Part shown: in pieces, positions 23,968 through 32,533 of the stretch
Layout of the letters: every line of letters starts with the position of its first letter
Numbering within the stretch: position 1 is the first letter of the stretch
Assembly: GCA_964586225.1 (NCBI GenBank)
Contig: CAZPHD010000005.1
Span: 37,247 to 101,246, forward strand
Reading direction: 5' to 3'
DNA: 64,000 nucleotides
Source of the DNA: JANJUB01 sp964586225
Lineage (GTDB): Bacteria; Armatimonadota; Fimbriimonadia; Fimbriimonadales; Fimbriimonadaceae
Notes under the pieces: model-generated
What the model saw: only the letters and a program-made list of their open reading frames with translations
What the model was told of the DNA's origin: nothing
Database searches by the model: none
Position numbers and translations under genes: made by a program

Positions 23968-26876
23968 AAACTAGGCTTCGGATCTCGCTCGTCTTGACCG
24001 TCCTCGCAATCGTCGTAAGTGCCGAGGCCAATCTAGGCAACGTCAGCGCGGCGCTTCAATCCCTCACGCGGCAGTTTCGCGAGCATCCCGGCGACAATCG
24101 CGTCAGCGTGATGGGCATTGACCAGCGGCTGGCGTGGATTCGGTCAGTCGGCCAAAAGCCGGCGTTCCAGAGTGCGTATCGGGCTTGGCTCTGGCAGCGG
24201 TCGTATCCGTTTGACAGTCCGGATTGGGCGGCCTTTGCCCGCGCTGCCCGAGTCCGCGATGAGATGGAGAATGCGAACCACCTCGACCATGTCGCGAACT
24301 GGATCGAGCAGGGCCCAGTTGACCTCGACACGCCCGCGCGGATATGGCATGGCCCCAAACGAGCCCTGACGGGTCGTATCAATGGCATTGCCGTGCATCC
24401 CCTGAGCGCGACAACCGTGATGATTGCAACGGCGGGCGGCGGCGTGTGGAAGACCACCGACGGCGGAACAAGTTGGAGTTCGAAGAGTTCGACATGGCCG
24501 AGCATGCAAACAACGTCGATCGCCTATCACCCCAAGGACGGCAACAAAGTCTATGCTGGCACGGGCGATTCACGCGGGTTCTTCCGGCTGTTCGGCCGGG
24601 GCGTTTATCGCAGCACCGACGGAGGCGAGACTTGGCTGACCAACAACAATTTAGATGGCTCGGCCGTGTCTGAGATCGCCGTCGATCCTGACAATGGCAA
24701 GATCCTGGCCGCGACGAGCGGCCGCGCCGACTATGTCTGGCAAGTAGGTCAGCTCTACTTGTCCGATGACGGCATTACATTCACGGCGCAGGCTGCGCCA
24801 GGGATGGCCGTTTGGCAGGGAGTCTCGATTGGCCCGCGTGACCGCCAAGGAAAGCGCAGTTACTACGCCATCGGATACACCTTGCCATCGGGAGGCAGTA
24901 GCGGACAAGTTCAAGTCTGGCGGCGCGACGGGGCGGGAAACTGGACCAACATCACGCCAACCGGGGCCAAGGCTCTCAAACCGATCGCAACGGACACGGA
25001 TGCCTTCAACAGCGGGGTAGATATCGTCGCCTCCCCGGTCAAAGCGGGCGTGGTCTACTTGGTTTCCGGCCTTGATCGTAAAGTGCTGGACAGTGACACC
25101 AGCGGAGCCTCGTGGGATGACGTCACGACGGCCGGTGCGCCATTGAGTGATGCCTACAACTGGAGCCAATCGGGCTACAACTTCTTCTTGAGTTGCTCGT
25201 ATACGCCGGGTGGCAACGAAGACATCCTCTACTTGGGCCAGATTACCGTTGCCGGTCGGCCCATGTCGACTCCTGACTGGACTGATCTAGGCAAGACCTA
25301 TACGCCCAGCGCCGCGTTGACCCACAACGACCACCATGCGCTGGCGCATGCTCCGAGCAACCCCAACTTGGTTTACATTGGGAACGATGGCGGCCTTTAC
25401 CGAACGACCTACGTGCCGGCCACGCGGAAGTGGACCAACGTGTTCGTTCCGCTGAATGCGAATCTGAACGTGATCCAGTTCTACCATGGAGCCAGCGGAC
25501 CCAACTCGGGAGAGTATCTGGGCGGCACGCAAGACAACGCGAACCCTCGCTCGTTCGGGCCGAACAGTCCCCACGACAACTTGCCGCCCTCGACACTCCG
25601 CTGGAACAACGCGGGGTCGGGCGATGGTTCATTTGCCGCGATCAACCCCACCAACCCTCTGGACTCTTACATCTGTTTGAATGGTTCGCTGAGGCGGACA
25701 CTCGACGGCTGGAAAGACCTCACGGTGGGCAACAACGGGTCATATTTGCCCGAAACAGCGACTCAGTTCGGCCTCTGGTTCCCTGACTACAAGAAGGATA
25801 GTGCGTCTGCGTTTGCGCGCGGTGCGTTGGACGTCGACGGCAAGATCCTGTTCTACTCAAGCTATGACAATGCCACGTTCACGACTGCGCACCTGTTCCG
25901 ATACAGTGGGGCCGCTGCGGAAGCTGGCTCTCGATTCGACCGAGTGCCCAGCACGATCGTGCCCAACGATGGCAAACGACGCTTCCGCCTCGGCCCTGAC
26001 GCGCGGTTCTACGCGCAGAGTGGTTTCGCATTCGACCGGACCGGGGCTGCGGCGTCTGATGGGGGCTGGATAAGCGCCGTCGCGATCGCTCCAGGCGATC
26101 GCAATACCGTTTACGTCGGAACGAGCACCGGTCGCGTTTTCATGACCAAGAACGCCCACGCATCCGTGACCGCGGTCTCCTTCTCTGAGATTACGCGGAA
26201 CCTCGCTAAGAGGTTCGTTTCCGATGTTATCGTCCACGAGAACGACCCGAATCACGTTTGGGTTGTTCTGGGTGGGACGGGCGATACCAAGGACTACGTT
26301 TGGGTGAATGCCGACACCCGCGCACTCTCCGGAGCAGGGAACTGGACGGACATCGACAACGGCCTTCCGCCGATTTCACACAACACGATCGCGCGTGACT
26401 CCGGCAATCTCTACGTCGGCAATGATGTGGGCGTCTTTACGAGCACCAACAACGGCGCGACCTGGGTTAATGCGACCCAGTCGCTCGGTCTACCCAACGT
26501 GCACGTCAACAAACTGGTCATGAATCCGGCGACCGGCAACTTGGACGCGTTCACGTTTGGCAGGGGTGTTTGGAGTCTCGCGCTGGGGGCGAACAAACTC
26601 GTCGGTTTCGGTCTTCAAGACCTGCTGTTCACCGGGAATCGCGTGAACGTGGAGGGGCGAATCGTCCTCAATCGTCCCGTAGCGGCCGACACGGAGGTCT
26701 TGCTCTCGACCGACGAGCCGGGCGTGTTCATCGTTCCGCCCAAGACAACGATGCTGAAGGGCGAGAACTCGGCGCTCTTCAGGATCGACGTTGTTCCACG
26801 CGGCACGACCAGCGCATTCATCGCCGCTGAAATCGGAGGTGAGACGTATACGGTGGTGGTGACTTCCCGACCTTAA
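23964..26876 (+). CDS. secreted BNR/sialidase-like propeller protein
   Basis: 970 aa. Signal peptide (K-T-R-L-R-I-S-L-V-L-T-V-L), a helical lead-in to about 110, then many BNR/Asp-box-like repeats of S-x-D-G-G-x-T-W form (K-T-T-D-G-G-T-S-W, R-S-T-D-G-G-E-T-W, T-N-N-G-A-T-W) with A-I-A-V-H-P and I-A-x-D-P blade starts, as in VPS10/sortilin-type propellers. The last 100 residues form an Ig-like domain. No sialidase catalytic Arg triad is evident, so binding or a structural role is as likely as glycosidase activity. Coupled to the PEP-CTERM protein. Confidence 0.85.
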   Translation: MKTRLRISLVLTVLAIVVSAEANLGNVSAALQSLTRQFREHPGDNRVSVMGIDQRLAWIRSVGQKPAFQSAYRAWLWQRSYPFDSPDWAAFARAARVRDEMENANHLDHVANWIEQGPVDLDTPARIWHGPKRALTGRINGIAVHPLSATTVMIATAGGGVWKTTDGGTSWSSKSSTWPSMQTTSIAYHPKDGNKVYAGTGDSRGFFRLFGRGVYRSTDGGETWLTNNNLDGSAVSEIAVDPDNGKILAATSGRADYVWQVGQLYLSDDGITFTAQAAPGMAVWQGVSIGPRDRQGKRSYYAIGYTLPSGGSSGQVQVWRRDGAGNWTNITPTGAKALKPIATDTDAFNSGVDIVASPVKAGVVYLVSGLDRKVLDSDTSGASWDDVTTAGAPLSDAYNWSQSGYNFFLSCSYTPGGNEDILYLGQITVAGRPMSTPDWTDLGKTYTPSAALTHNDHHALAHAPSNPNLVYIGNDGGLYRTTYVPATRKWTNVFVPLNANLNVIQFYHGASGPNSGEYLGGTQDNANPRSFGPNSPHDNLPPSTLRWNNAGSGDGSFAAINPTNPLDSYICLNGSLRRTLDGWKDLTVGNNGSYLPETATQFGLWFPDYKKDSASAFARGALDVDGKILFYSSYDNATFTTAHLFRYSGAAAEAGSRFDRVPSTIVPNDGKRRFRLGPDARFYAQSGFAFDRTGAAASDGGWISAVAIAPGDRNTVYVGTSTGRVFMTKNAHASVTAVSFSEITRNLAKRFVSDVIVHENDPNHVWVVLGGTGDTKDYVWVNADTRALSGAGNWTDIDNGLPPISHNTIARDSGNLYVGNDVGVFTSTNNGATWVNATQSLGLPNVHVNKLVMNPATGNLDAFTFGRGVWSLALGANKLVGFGLQDLLFTGNRVNVEGRIVLNRPVAADTEVLLSTDEPGVFIVPPKTTMLKGENSALFRIDVVPRGTTSAFIAAEIGGETYTVVVTSRP

Positions 26877-26928
26877 CGCGAGGATGGGCGCGACATCGTC
26901 GAGCCCATCAACTTGGTGCCGATCATAT

Positions 26929-27084
26929 TGACAGCGTTGAACTCGAGTTTGACGGCGTATCGCAGCCGAAGATGTTGATCAGGGAGGCGTCATGCGGCGT
27001 TGCTTGAACAAAGACCTCAGGTCGCTTACCCAACTCAGGTACCAACCGACCCAGCGGCGCGACTTGCGCAGGAATCTCCAGTTG
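26929..27084 (-). pseudogene. decayed fragment joining pieces of the 647-aa gene and nusG
   Basis: 27018-27084 closely matches 28978-29043 (the 5' end of the 647-aa gene), still encoding E-I-P-A-Q-V-A-P-L-G-R-L-V-P-E-L-G-K-R. 26929-26982 matches 29123-29177 (the 3' end of nusG), encoding L-I-N-I-F-G-C-D-T-P before a one-base indel. The pieces are in the opposite order to the intact copies, and there is no start signal. The rest of the 256-nt gap shows nothing recognisable. Confidence 0.75.
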
Positions 27085-27132
27085 CGAGGGTTGCGATGAA
27101 CCAACTCATGTTGAAGGACAAGCTGTGAAGAT

Positions 27133-29076
27133 CTAGCCGCCACGCCTTTGACGCTTGATCTCCTCGGCGACCGCGTTGACTCGGTTCCGAGCGGCGCCGG
27201 GTTGGGCCGTATACGGACCCCGACTGGCACGGGGATCAAAGGCGTGCTCCACGAACGCGCGGTGTCCGATGAAGACTCCGGGCGCAGTCAGGCGAACATT
27301 GAGGCTTTCCTCCGTCACTGCGCGAAGTTCCTTGCCTGGGACCGCCGCGCCGTTGGCAACCCACATTGCGACTTGCCGGTCGCTCTGAAACTGCGGCTCG
27401 TAACCCGCTTGCCGCGTGATGAACCCTGTTTCAGACTTCTGCGGTGCCGCAACTTGGAAGCTTGCTGGCAAGCCATTGGGTAGCGCCTCGGTGATCTCAG
27501 TGGGCCCACGGTTCATGCGCATATCGGTCGTCATGAGCGGCATGATGAAGTTACTGACAACCCCGAGCTTGAATACCAGGTCGTGCGCCAAAGCCCCTTG
27601 TTCCTTGGTGAGGTCGCCGAGGGCGAGGCTGCGGCCCGCCAACAGGGCTTGACGTTGGCTGGGTGGCCCCAATGCAATCAGCTTCAGGACCATGAGGCTG
27701 TCCATCGGGGGATGCGAAGGCGGCAGGGCGAGCCGGAGGAACCAGTCGCCGCTGTTGCCATATCCGCTACGCATCGTGCTGGCCAGGTTCATTTGGGCGG
27801 TCAGCGTGCTTCGCCCGGCCTTGAGGCAGTCGCGGATGTAGGCCGTGAGGGCAGCCCGATTCGCCCGGGTCTGCCGGGCGATTGACGGCTCGAGTGGACG
27901 CAAGATGATTCGATTTCGTTCCTCGCTGATCGACGTAGAGCGTGAGAGGGTGGCACGATAAGTGGAGACTGTGATGTTGGAGTTCCCTGAGGTCCAGCCA
28001 AGCGCGTTATCGGGAAGCAGCGCGAAGATCGGCTTGTTGGCATGACGACTCCAGGACTTTAAAGCGTCGGCATGCACAAACTCGAGTGGATCGGTGGCGA
28101 CGAGGTCTTGGAACGGCCTTCTGTCTTGATCAGTCACGATACTTGTTGTCCTGCTGACCTTCAGCCTGAGCTGTGAAGCCTCGGAGAGGGTGATGCGGGG
28201 CGACTTAGAATCGATCACGGGAGGAGTGTCGAAGGCGTCGCGGGTAAGGGAGCCTTGCGTCGATAGGATCGTAGCTCCTCTTGAGTCGTGGAACGACAAG
28301 ATCATGAACCACTGGTAGGGGTTGCGGTTGTCGATGACCAGATTGATCTTCGCCGCGTTGTTGGGCACCGGCTGAACAAAGTCAAATCCGCTTACGAACT
28401 GGCCCTGCATGCTGGGTTCGCCTCGAGCCTCGACCGCCTTGACGTAGCGATTCTGCTCGGCGCGAAACACCTCGACAAGCGATTCGAAGTTCTTCAAGGG
28501 CATGGGGCGCTGAACGCGAGTGGGGCGGGTGGAAAAGACGAGTCGCTGCCCTTGGGGGAGGCTTGCTAACTCCTTTGGCCCAATTGCCTCGATGAGGCGA
28601 CGAGTGAAACGGCCCGACGGCGAGCGCCCATTCATCACGTCCAACTGAGCAAACGACGTTGGATTCGTCTCCGCTTTGGACTTGTAATCGAAGCGATAAT
28701 CGGCGAGCGCGGCGGCGGCGGTGTCGGTGAAAGCTGTCTGGGTTGGCGTCTTGGATATCGCCCTCCGAATCCAGGCCGTGCGTACGTTGACGTCTTCAGC
28801 CTCGTCTTCAAGCTCTTGCCTTCGGCCCCGTATGAGGACGCGCTGTTTGCCACGTTGCTCCCAACTTGCGTTGGCGGCCTCGGCGATCCCGTCAAGGATC
28901 TCCTGAGCAGGCCTCGCCTGGCTAGCGACGGCCATCACGTCAGTGCGAACGCTGGAATCCGCGACGATATCCAACCCAAGTCGCTTGCCCAACTCAGGCA
29001 GCAACCGCCCGAGCGGGGCGACTTGCGCAGGAATCTCCACTTGAACAAGCGACAAACCGAGCAACAGCGAATGCAT
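27133..29076 (-). CDS. 647-aa exported hypothetical protein
   Basis: Short hydrophobic N-terminus, then residues 14-75 (P-L-G-R-L-L-P-E-L-G-K-R-L-G-L-D-I) that resemble the STN-like small domain of secretins and TonB receptors, which reduces to beta-alpha-beta units. The remaining 570 residues are Arg/Ser/Leu-rich without a recognised motif. Leaderless-type start at ATG 29076. Downstream of nusG on the same strand but with its own -10 box. Function unknown; a decayed copy of its 5' end lies just past its stop. Confidence 0.7.
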   Translation of the reverse strand: MHSLLLGLSLVQVEIPAQVAPLGRLLPELGKRLGLDIVADSSVRTDVMAVASQARPAQEILDGIAEAANASWEQRGKQRVLIRGRRQELEDEAEDVNVRTAWIRRAISKTPTQTAFTDTAAAALADYRFDYKSKAETNPTSFAQLDVMNGRSPSGRFTRRLIEAIGPKELASLPQGQRLVFSTRPTRVQRPMPLKNFESLVEVFRAEQNRYVKAVEARGEPSMQGQFVSGFDFVQPVPNNAAKINLVIDNRNPYQWFMILSFHDSRGATILSTQGSLTRDAFDTPPVIDSKSPRITLSEASQLRLKVSRTTSIVTDQDRRPFQDLVATDPLEFVHADALKSWSRHANKPIFALLPDNALGWTSGNSNITVSTYRATLSRSTSISEERNRIILRPLEPSIARQTRANRAALTAYIRDCLKAGRSTLTAQMNLASTMRSGYGNSGDWFLRLALPPSHPPMDSLMVLKLIALGPPSQRQALLAGRSLALGDLTKEQGALAHDLVFKLGVVSNFIMPLMTTDMRMNRGPTEITEALPNGLPASFQVAAPQKSETGFITRQAGYEPQFQSDRQVAMWVANGAAVPGKELRAVTEESLNVRLTAPGVFIGHRAFVEHAFDPRASRGPYTAQPGAARNRVNAVAEEIKRQRRGG

Positions 29077-29082
29077 GTTGCT

Positions 29083-29088
29083 AGTGTA
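29083..29088 (-). promoter_or_regulatory. -10 box of the 647-aa gene (leaderless)
   Basis: TACACT on the minus strand, 6 nt before the ATG. Confidence 0.5.
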
Positions 29089-29111
29089 GGCGGTCGGCGA
29101 TCCGAATGCGA

Positions 29112-29639
29112 CTACATTTTTTCGACGGCGTTAAACTCAAGCTCGACCGGCGTGTCGCGGCCGAAGATGTTGATCAGCACCTTGAGCTTCTCGCGGTCGG
29201 TGAGCACTTCTTCGATCTTGCCAACGAAGTCGCTGAACGGACCTTCGATGACGCGGACCGTGTCGTTCTTCTGCCACGAGACCTTCGGAACTTCCTTGCT
29301 CGTTTCCAGGTTCGTCATGATCCGGCGGACCTCGTATTCCTCAAGCGGAACGGGCTTATTGCCGCTCTGGACGAATCCGGTGACGCCGCTGGTGGACTTG
29401 ACGAGCTTGAAGGCATCGTCCGTCATGCTCATCTGGATCAAGATGTAGCCGGGGAAGACCTTGCGATCGCGCTCAACGCGCTTGCCCGCTCGGGTCGTCA
29501 GTTCGCGCTCGGTCGGGATGAGCACTTCAAAAATGTCGAGATTCCAAAGTCCCTCAACCTGGGCGCGACGCGTCAAAACGTCTTTGACTTTGTTTTCGTG
29601 GCCGGCGATCGTGTGCACGGCGTACCAAGTCTTCGGCAT
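29112..29639 (-). CDS. nusG: transcription antitermination factor NusG
   Basis: 175 aa, normal length. NGN domain (W-Y-A-V-H-T-I-A-G-H-E-N-K-V at 4-17, F-P-G-Y-I-L-I-Q-M near 60) and a C-terminal KOW domain (V-R-V-I-E-G-P-F-S-D-F-V-G-K-I near 123). It links RNA polymerase to Rho or the ribosome. It follows secE by 3 nt. The ribosomal protein genes rplK/rplA that usually follow nusG are absent; the 647-aa orphan is next instead. Confidence 0.96.
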   Translation of the reverse strand: MPKTWYAVHTIAGHENKVKDVLTRRAQVEGLWNLDIFEVLIPTERELTTRAGKRVERDRKVFPGYILIQMSMTDDAFKLVKSTSGVTGFVQSGNKPVPLEEYEVRRIMTNLETSKEVPKVSWQKNDTVRVIEGPFSDFVGKIEEVLTDREKLKVLINIFGRDTPVELEFNAVEKM

Positions 29640-29642
29640 GGG

Positions 29643-29885
29643 TTAGAGCTTTCCTTGCAGGATGCGGATGAGCGTGTCAACGATCAGGGACATGCCCATA
29701 AGCACGCCTGCGATCAGGAAGAGCACGGCAAGCACGACGCCCGTTAAGCGGTGCACCTCGGGGACGGGGGGCCAGTCAACCTTCTTGAGTTCGCGAACGA
29801 CTTCGTTGAGGTAGCCCTTGAGACCGCCGCGTTTGATCTTGGGGATCGGCACTGACGATGACGCCTGGGGTTGATTCGCATCCAT
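29643..29885 (-). CDS. secE: preprotein translocase subunit SecE
   Basis: 80 aa. Cytosolic amphipathic helix with L-N-E-V-V-R-E-L-K-K-V-D-W-P-P, the SecE signature, followed by one C-terminal membrane helix (about 46-72). It stabilises SecY in the translocon. I choose ATG 29885; an in-frame TTG at 29909 lies within the hairpin upstream. Between greA and nusG on the minus strand. Confidence 0.94.
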   Translation of the reverse strand: MDANQPQASSSVPIPKIKRGGLKGYLNEVVRELKKVDWPPVPEVHRLTGVVLAVLFLIAGVLMGMSLIVDTLIRILQGKL

Positions 29886-29888
29886 AGT

Positions 29889-29931
29889 CTGATTCTCTGC
29901 CCCCACCAACTCCGGTGGGTCCGAGAATCAG
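29889..29931. promoter_or_regulatory. long hairpin directly before secE
   Basis: A perfect 9-bp outer stem (CTGATTCTC 29889-29897 with GAGAATCAG 29923-29931) and a 6-bp inner stem (CCCACC with GGTGGG) separated by small internal loops. In secE mRNA it ends 3 nt before the AUG. No T-tract follows, so it looks more like a translational or processing element than a terminator. Confidence 0.7.
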
Positions 29932-29957
29932 TGGGAACGCGGCTAATTTACCCGATG

Positions 29958-30461
29958 CTACTTGCGAATTGCGAGGATCGAATACCGCTTGATGCCGCTT
30001 GGAGATTCGAACTCGACCTCGACCCCGGCCGGTTGGCCCATGAGCGCCTGTCCCATCGGGGACTCCATGCTCACTCGGTCTTCGGTTGGGTCCGCCTCAA
30101 TACTTGCCACGACCTGGATCTCGAACTCGTCGCCGAACTCAAGGTCGCGCACGCTAACCACGCTGGCGACCCCAACCTGGTCGGTCGAGATGCGTTCAGG
30201 GTCAATGGCAGCGGCATTGGCAAAAAGTGCTTTGAGGTCGGCAATGCGGTTTTCCACCATCGCTTGCTCAAACTTCACCTCGTCCAGCTCGTTATTGTCT
30301 TCCGAGAACTCGCCGTGTTGCTGGCTCTCCCGAATGCGATCAGCGATCTCAGGCCGCTTGACGAGGGTCAAGTGCTCAAGCTCACCTTGCAGTCGCGTAT
30401 AGCCCTCCGGGGTCAACAGGACAACATGCCCACCGTCGCGCGTGATATCTAGTTCGCTCAT
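29958..30461 (-). CDS. greA: transcription elongation factor GreA
   Basis: 167 aa. N-terminal coiled coil with the GreA tip (G-E-F-S-E-D-N-N-E-L-D-E-V-K, basic/acidic tip residues) and the C-terminal FKBP-like domain with S-P-M-G-Q-A-L-M-G near 134. It rescues backtracked RNA polymerase by stimulating transcript cleavage. The start is ATG 30461: the upstream ATG at 30503 is part of the TATAAT-ATG promoter itself and cannot be in the transcript. secE and nusG follow on the same strand. Confidence 0.95.
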   Translation of the reverse strand: MSELDITRDGGHVVLLTPEGYTRLQGELEHLTLVKRPEIADRIRESQQHGEFSEDNNELDEVKFEQAMVENRIADLKALFANAAAIDPERISTDQVGVASVVSVRDLEFGDEFEIQVVASIEADPTEDRVSMESPMGQALMGQPAGVEVEFESPSGIKRYSILAIRK

Positions 30462-30501
30462 TATTACGTCGCTCAATCGCTCTCCTGGTCGAAGTCCCGC
30501 C

Positions 30502-30507
30502 ATTATA
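30502..30507 (-). promoter_or_regulatory. -10 box of greA
   Basis: Consensus TATAAT on the minus strand, leading to a 5' UTR of about 35 nt before ATG 30461. The -35 is not convincing. Confidence 0.6.
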
Positions 30508-30601
30508 GCCCTTCGCCTTGAACGCTATACGCAGAATTCGCTAAGAACGTTCGTTAGCGTTGACGGAATTGCCAAATCTTTCGGTTCGACGGTTTCCCTG
30601 G

Positions 30602-30607
30602 TAGAGT
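30602..30607 (+). promoter_or_regulatory. -10 box of the 30617 gene
   Basis: TAGAGT, 9 nt before the ATG; no Shine-Dalgarno, so a leaderless or near-leaderless start is likely. Confidence 0.4.
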
Positions 30608-30616
30608 GTTCCGCAG

Positions 30617-31327
30617 ATGCGCGCACTTTTCATGGTCTTTCTTGGAATTCTTGCCGCTTGCGGAGTCGCTCAGGACGGCAACCTGTTCTCCACGGTCCGC
30701 CCCGATGTCATGGTGGTCGTCCGAGAACACTCAACGGGCGCGGAAATGGTGACCGTTACGGCGATCTCGAAGGACTATTCGAAGGAAGTTTTGGCCGACC
30801 AGGTGCGTGCCCTAGGTGTGGAACTGGGAGTCGAGCCGCGTGGGGTGGTGATCACGGCTCCGAAACTGGGTACCGAGGCCGCCGTCTCGTTTGTTCGCGC
30901 CGAGTTTGCCGTGAACGGGCTCATCGAGCGGACGGCAGGCACCCTGAAGTTGCAGCCGATAGTGCGGGCGTTTTGCGGTGCTCCCGAACCCTACACGGTG
31001 ACGGGTCTCAAGATCGGCTTTGAGGGCGAGCGAGCGACCAAGAAGATGCTTCAGCGCTTCGCGATTCCAGGCGTGTTGGCTCTCGAAGGCCGCGCAAGCC
31101 TCTCGCCGCCGGGGATCGAGTATCAGGTTCGATTAGACGATCAAGACCCCCAGAAGGTCAAGATTCCCGACGAATACGTGCCACCGGCGAACCAAACCCC
31201 CGCCCAAAGCCCGTCTACCGGTCCGAGTCGGTCTCTTTTGATCGGCTTGTTTGTGTTGGCGGGGCTTGGTCTGGGGGCGTTGGTATACTTGGCGATCCTG
31301 CGATCCGGCTCTCGGAACGCATCCTAG
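30617..31327 (+). CDS. exported protein with C-terminal membrane anchor
   Basis: 236 aa. Signal-like N-terminus containing L-A-A-C-G (near 13-16), a possible lipobox, a mixed alpha/beta core of about 160 residues, a Pro/Ser/Thr-rich linker, and a C-terminal hydrophobic helix (S-L-L-I-G-L-F-V-L-A-G-L-G-L-G) followed by R-S-G-S-R. It is 20 nt upstream of pilT on the same strand, so co-transcription with pilT is likely. Not recognised; a pilus-related envelope role would be guilt by association only. Confidence 0.7.
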   Translation: MRALFMVFLGILAACGVAQDGNLFSTVRPDVMVVVREHSTGAEMVTVTAISKDYSKEVLADQVRALGVELGVEPRGVVITAPKLGTEAAVSFVRAEFAVNGLIERTAGTLKLQPIVRAFCGAPEPYTVTGLKIGFEGERATKKMLQRFAIPGVLALEGRASLSPPGIEYQVRLDDQDPQKVKIPDEYVPPANQTPAQSPSTGPSRSLLIGLFVLAGLGLGALVYLAILRSGSRNAS

Positions 31328-31347
31328 GTGTTGGAGTTCTCTCAACT

Positions 31348-32447
31348 ATGGTTCATCCCTCTCAAGTCTCGATCCACAAGCTGATCGAAATCGGATTCTA
31401 TGAGCGCGCCTCGGACATCTTCGTCAAGGCGAACTCCGTGCCCATGATGCGCCAGCACAGCAAGATGGTGCCCGTGCCCGGCGAGTGGCCAGTGATGGAC
31501 ATCGAGAACACCCGCCGCATCAACCACGATCTCATGACCGATCGGCAACTCCGCAAGTATGAGGAGCACTGGGAAATGGACTTGGCGTTCGAAGTATCGA
31601 ACGACGAAGGCAAGCAGCTCTGCCGCGTGCGTGCCAACCTCCACCGCCAGAAGGGAAGCGACGCCATCGTCTGCCGTATCATTCCCCTCGATATTCTTTC
31701 GATCGATGACCTCGGCCTCCACCCGACGTTGAAGAAGCTCGGCGACCCCCGCATGGGTCTGATTCTGTTCACCGGACCTACGGGTTCCGGTAAGACCACG
31801 TCGCTTGCCGCCGTCTTGGACATGATCAACATCAACCGCTCGTGCCATATCGTCACGATCGAAGACCCGCTTGAGTTCGTCCACCGCGACAAGCTGAGCT
31901 ACGTCACCCAGCGCGAAGTCGGTATCGACACCGAAGACTTCATGCCGGCCATGCGCGCCGTGCTCCGTGAAGCGCCGGACGTGATCCTCGTCGGTGAAAT
32001 GCGCGACGCCACCACGTTCCAGACGTCGCTCCAAGCGGGTGAGACGGGCCACTTGGTCTTCTCCACGGTTCACACGTCTTCGGCCTACGAAACCATGGAC
32101 CGTATCATCAACATGTTCCCGCCGCACGAAAAGGACCACCTGTGTATGCGTCTGGCGAACTCGCTCCGGTTCATCGTTTCACAGAAGCTCGTTCCTCGCG
32201 CCGACGGCAATGGCCGCGTNNNNNNNNNNCCATGGAAATCTTGGTGTGTACGCCCACCGTCAGCAAAAAGATTGAAGACGGCCACTTCAGCGATCTGTAC
32301 GAGCTGATGAACGAAGGCGATTTCTGGGGCATGCAGACGATGAACCAGTCGCTGTACAAGTTCGTCAAGGCTGGCGTGATCGACGAGCAAACGGCTCTCA
32401 ACTACGCGGGCATTCAGTCTGAGCTGAAGCAGATGCTGCGACGGTAG
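31348..32447 (+). CDS. pilT: twitching motility ATPase PilT (contains a sequencing gap)
   Basis: About 365 aa with ten N at 32220-32229. Hexameric ATPase that retracts type IV pili. Walker A GPTGSGKT at 143-150, Asp box E-D-P-L-E-F near 172, Walker B V-I-L-V-G-E-M-R-D at 212-220 and the His box S-T-V-H-T-S-S-A. After the gap the frame continues in the standard PilT C-terminus (M-E-I-L-V-C-T-P-T-V, Q-T-M-N-Q-S-L). The two halves are out of frame by the N count; a true gap of 5 bases would restore a normal G-R-V-x-x-M-E-I, so the gene is probably intact. A GGAG lies about 12 nt before the ATG. Confidence 0.93.
32220..32229. other. assembly gap of 10 N in pilT
   Basis: Ten N. Its length is a placeholder: the reading frame of pilT requires a length of 2 mod 3, for example 5. 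Confidence 0.95.
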
Positions 32448-32452
32448 GGATG

Positions 32453-32533
32453 AGTTTGCAGTTAGCAGTTTGCAGTTAAGGTCGTGGTTTCGACGCTTAT
32501 TCGTCAAACTGCCAACTGCTGACTGCCAACTTC
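32453..32533. repeat. inverted repeat with internally repeated arms between pilT and the PhyH gene
   Basis: The plus arm 32457-32476 (TGCAGTTAGCAGTTTGCAGT) pairs with 32508-32527, whose reverse complement is GGCAGTCAGCAGTTGGCAGT. Each arm itself repeats GCAGT. A small GTCG/CGAC hairpin lies in the loop. It fills the gap between two convergent genes and is related to the repeat at 13157. Confidence 0.8.

Noticed and set aside
29886..29935. tRNA gene next to secE
   Set aside because: The stem-loop has a 9-bp outer stem and no tRNA arms or anticodon loop; it is a plain hairpin.
30462..30503. Earlier greA start at ATG 30503
   Set aside because: That ATG is part of the TATAAT promoter sequence and would not be transcribed.
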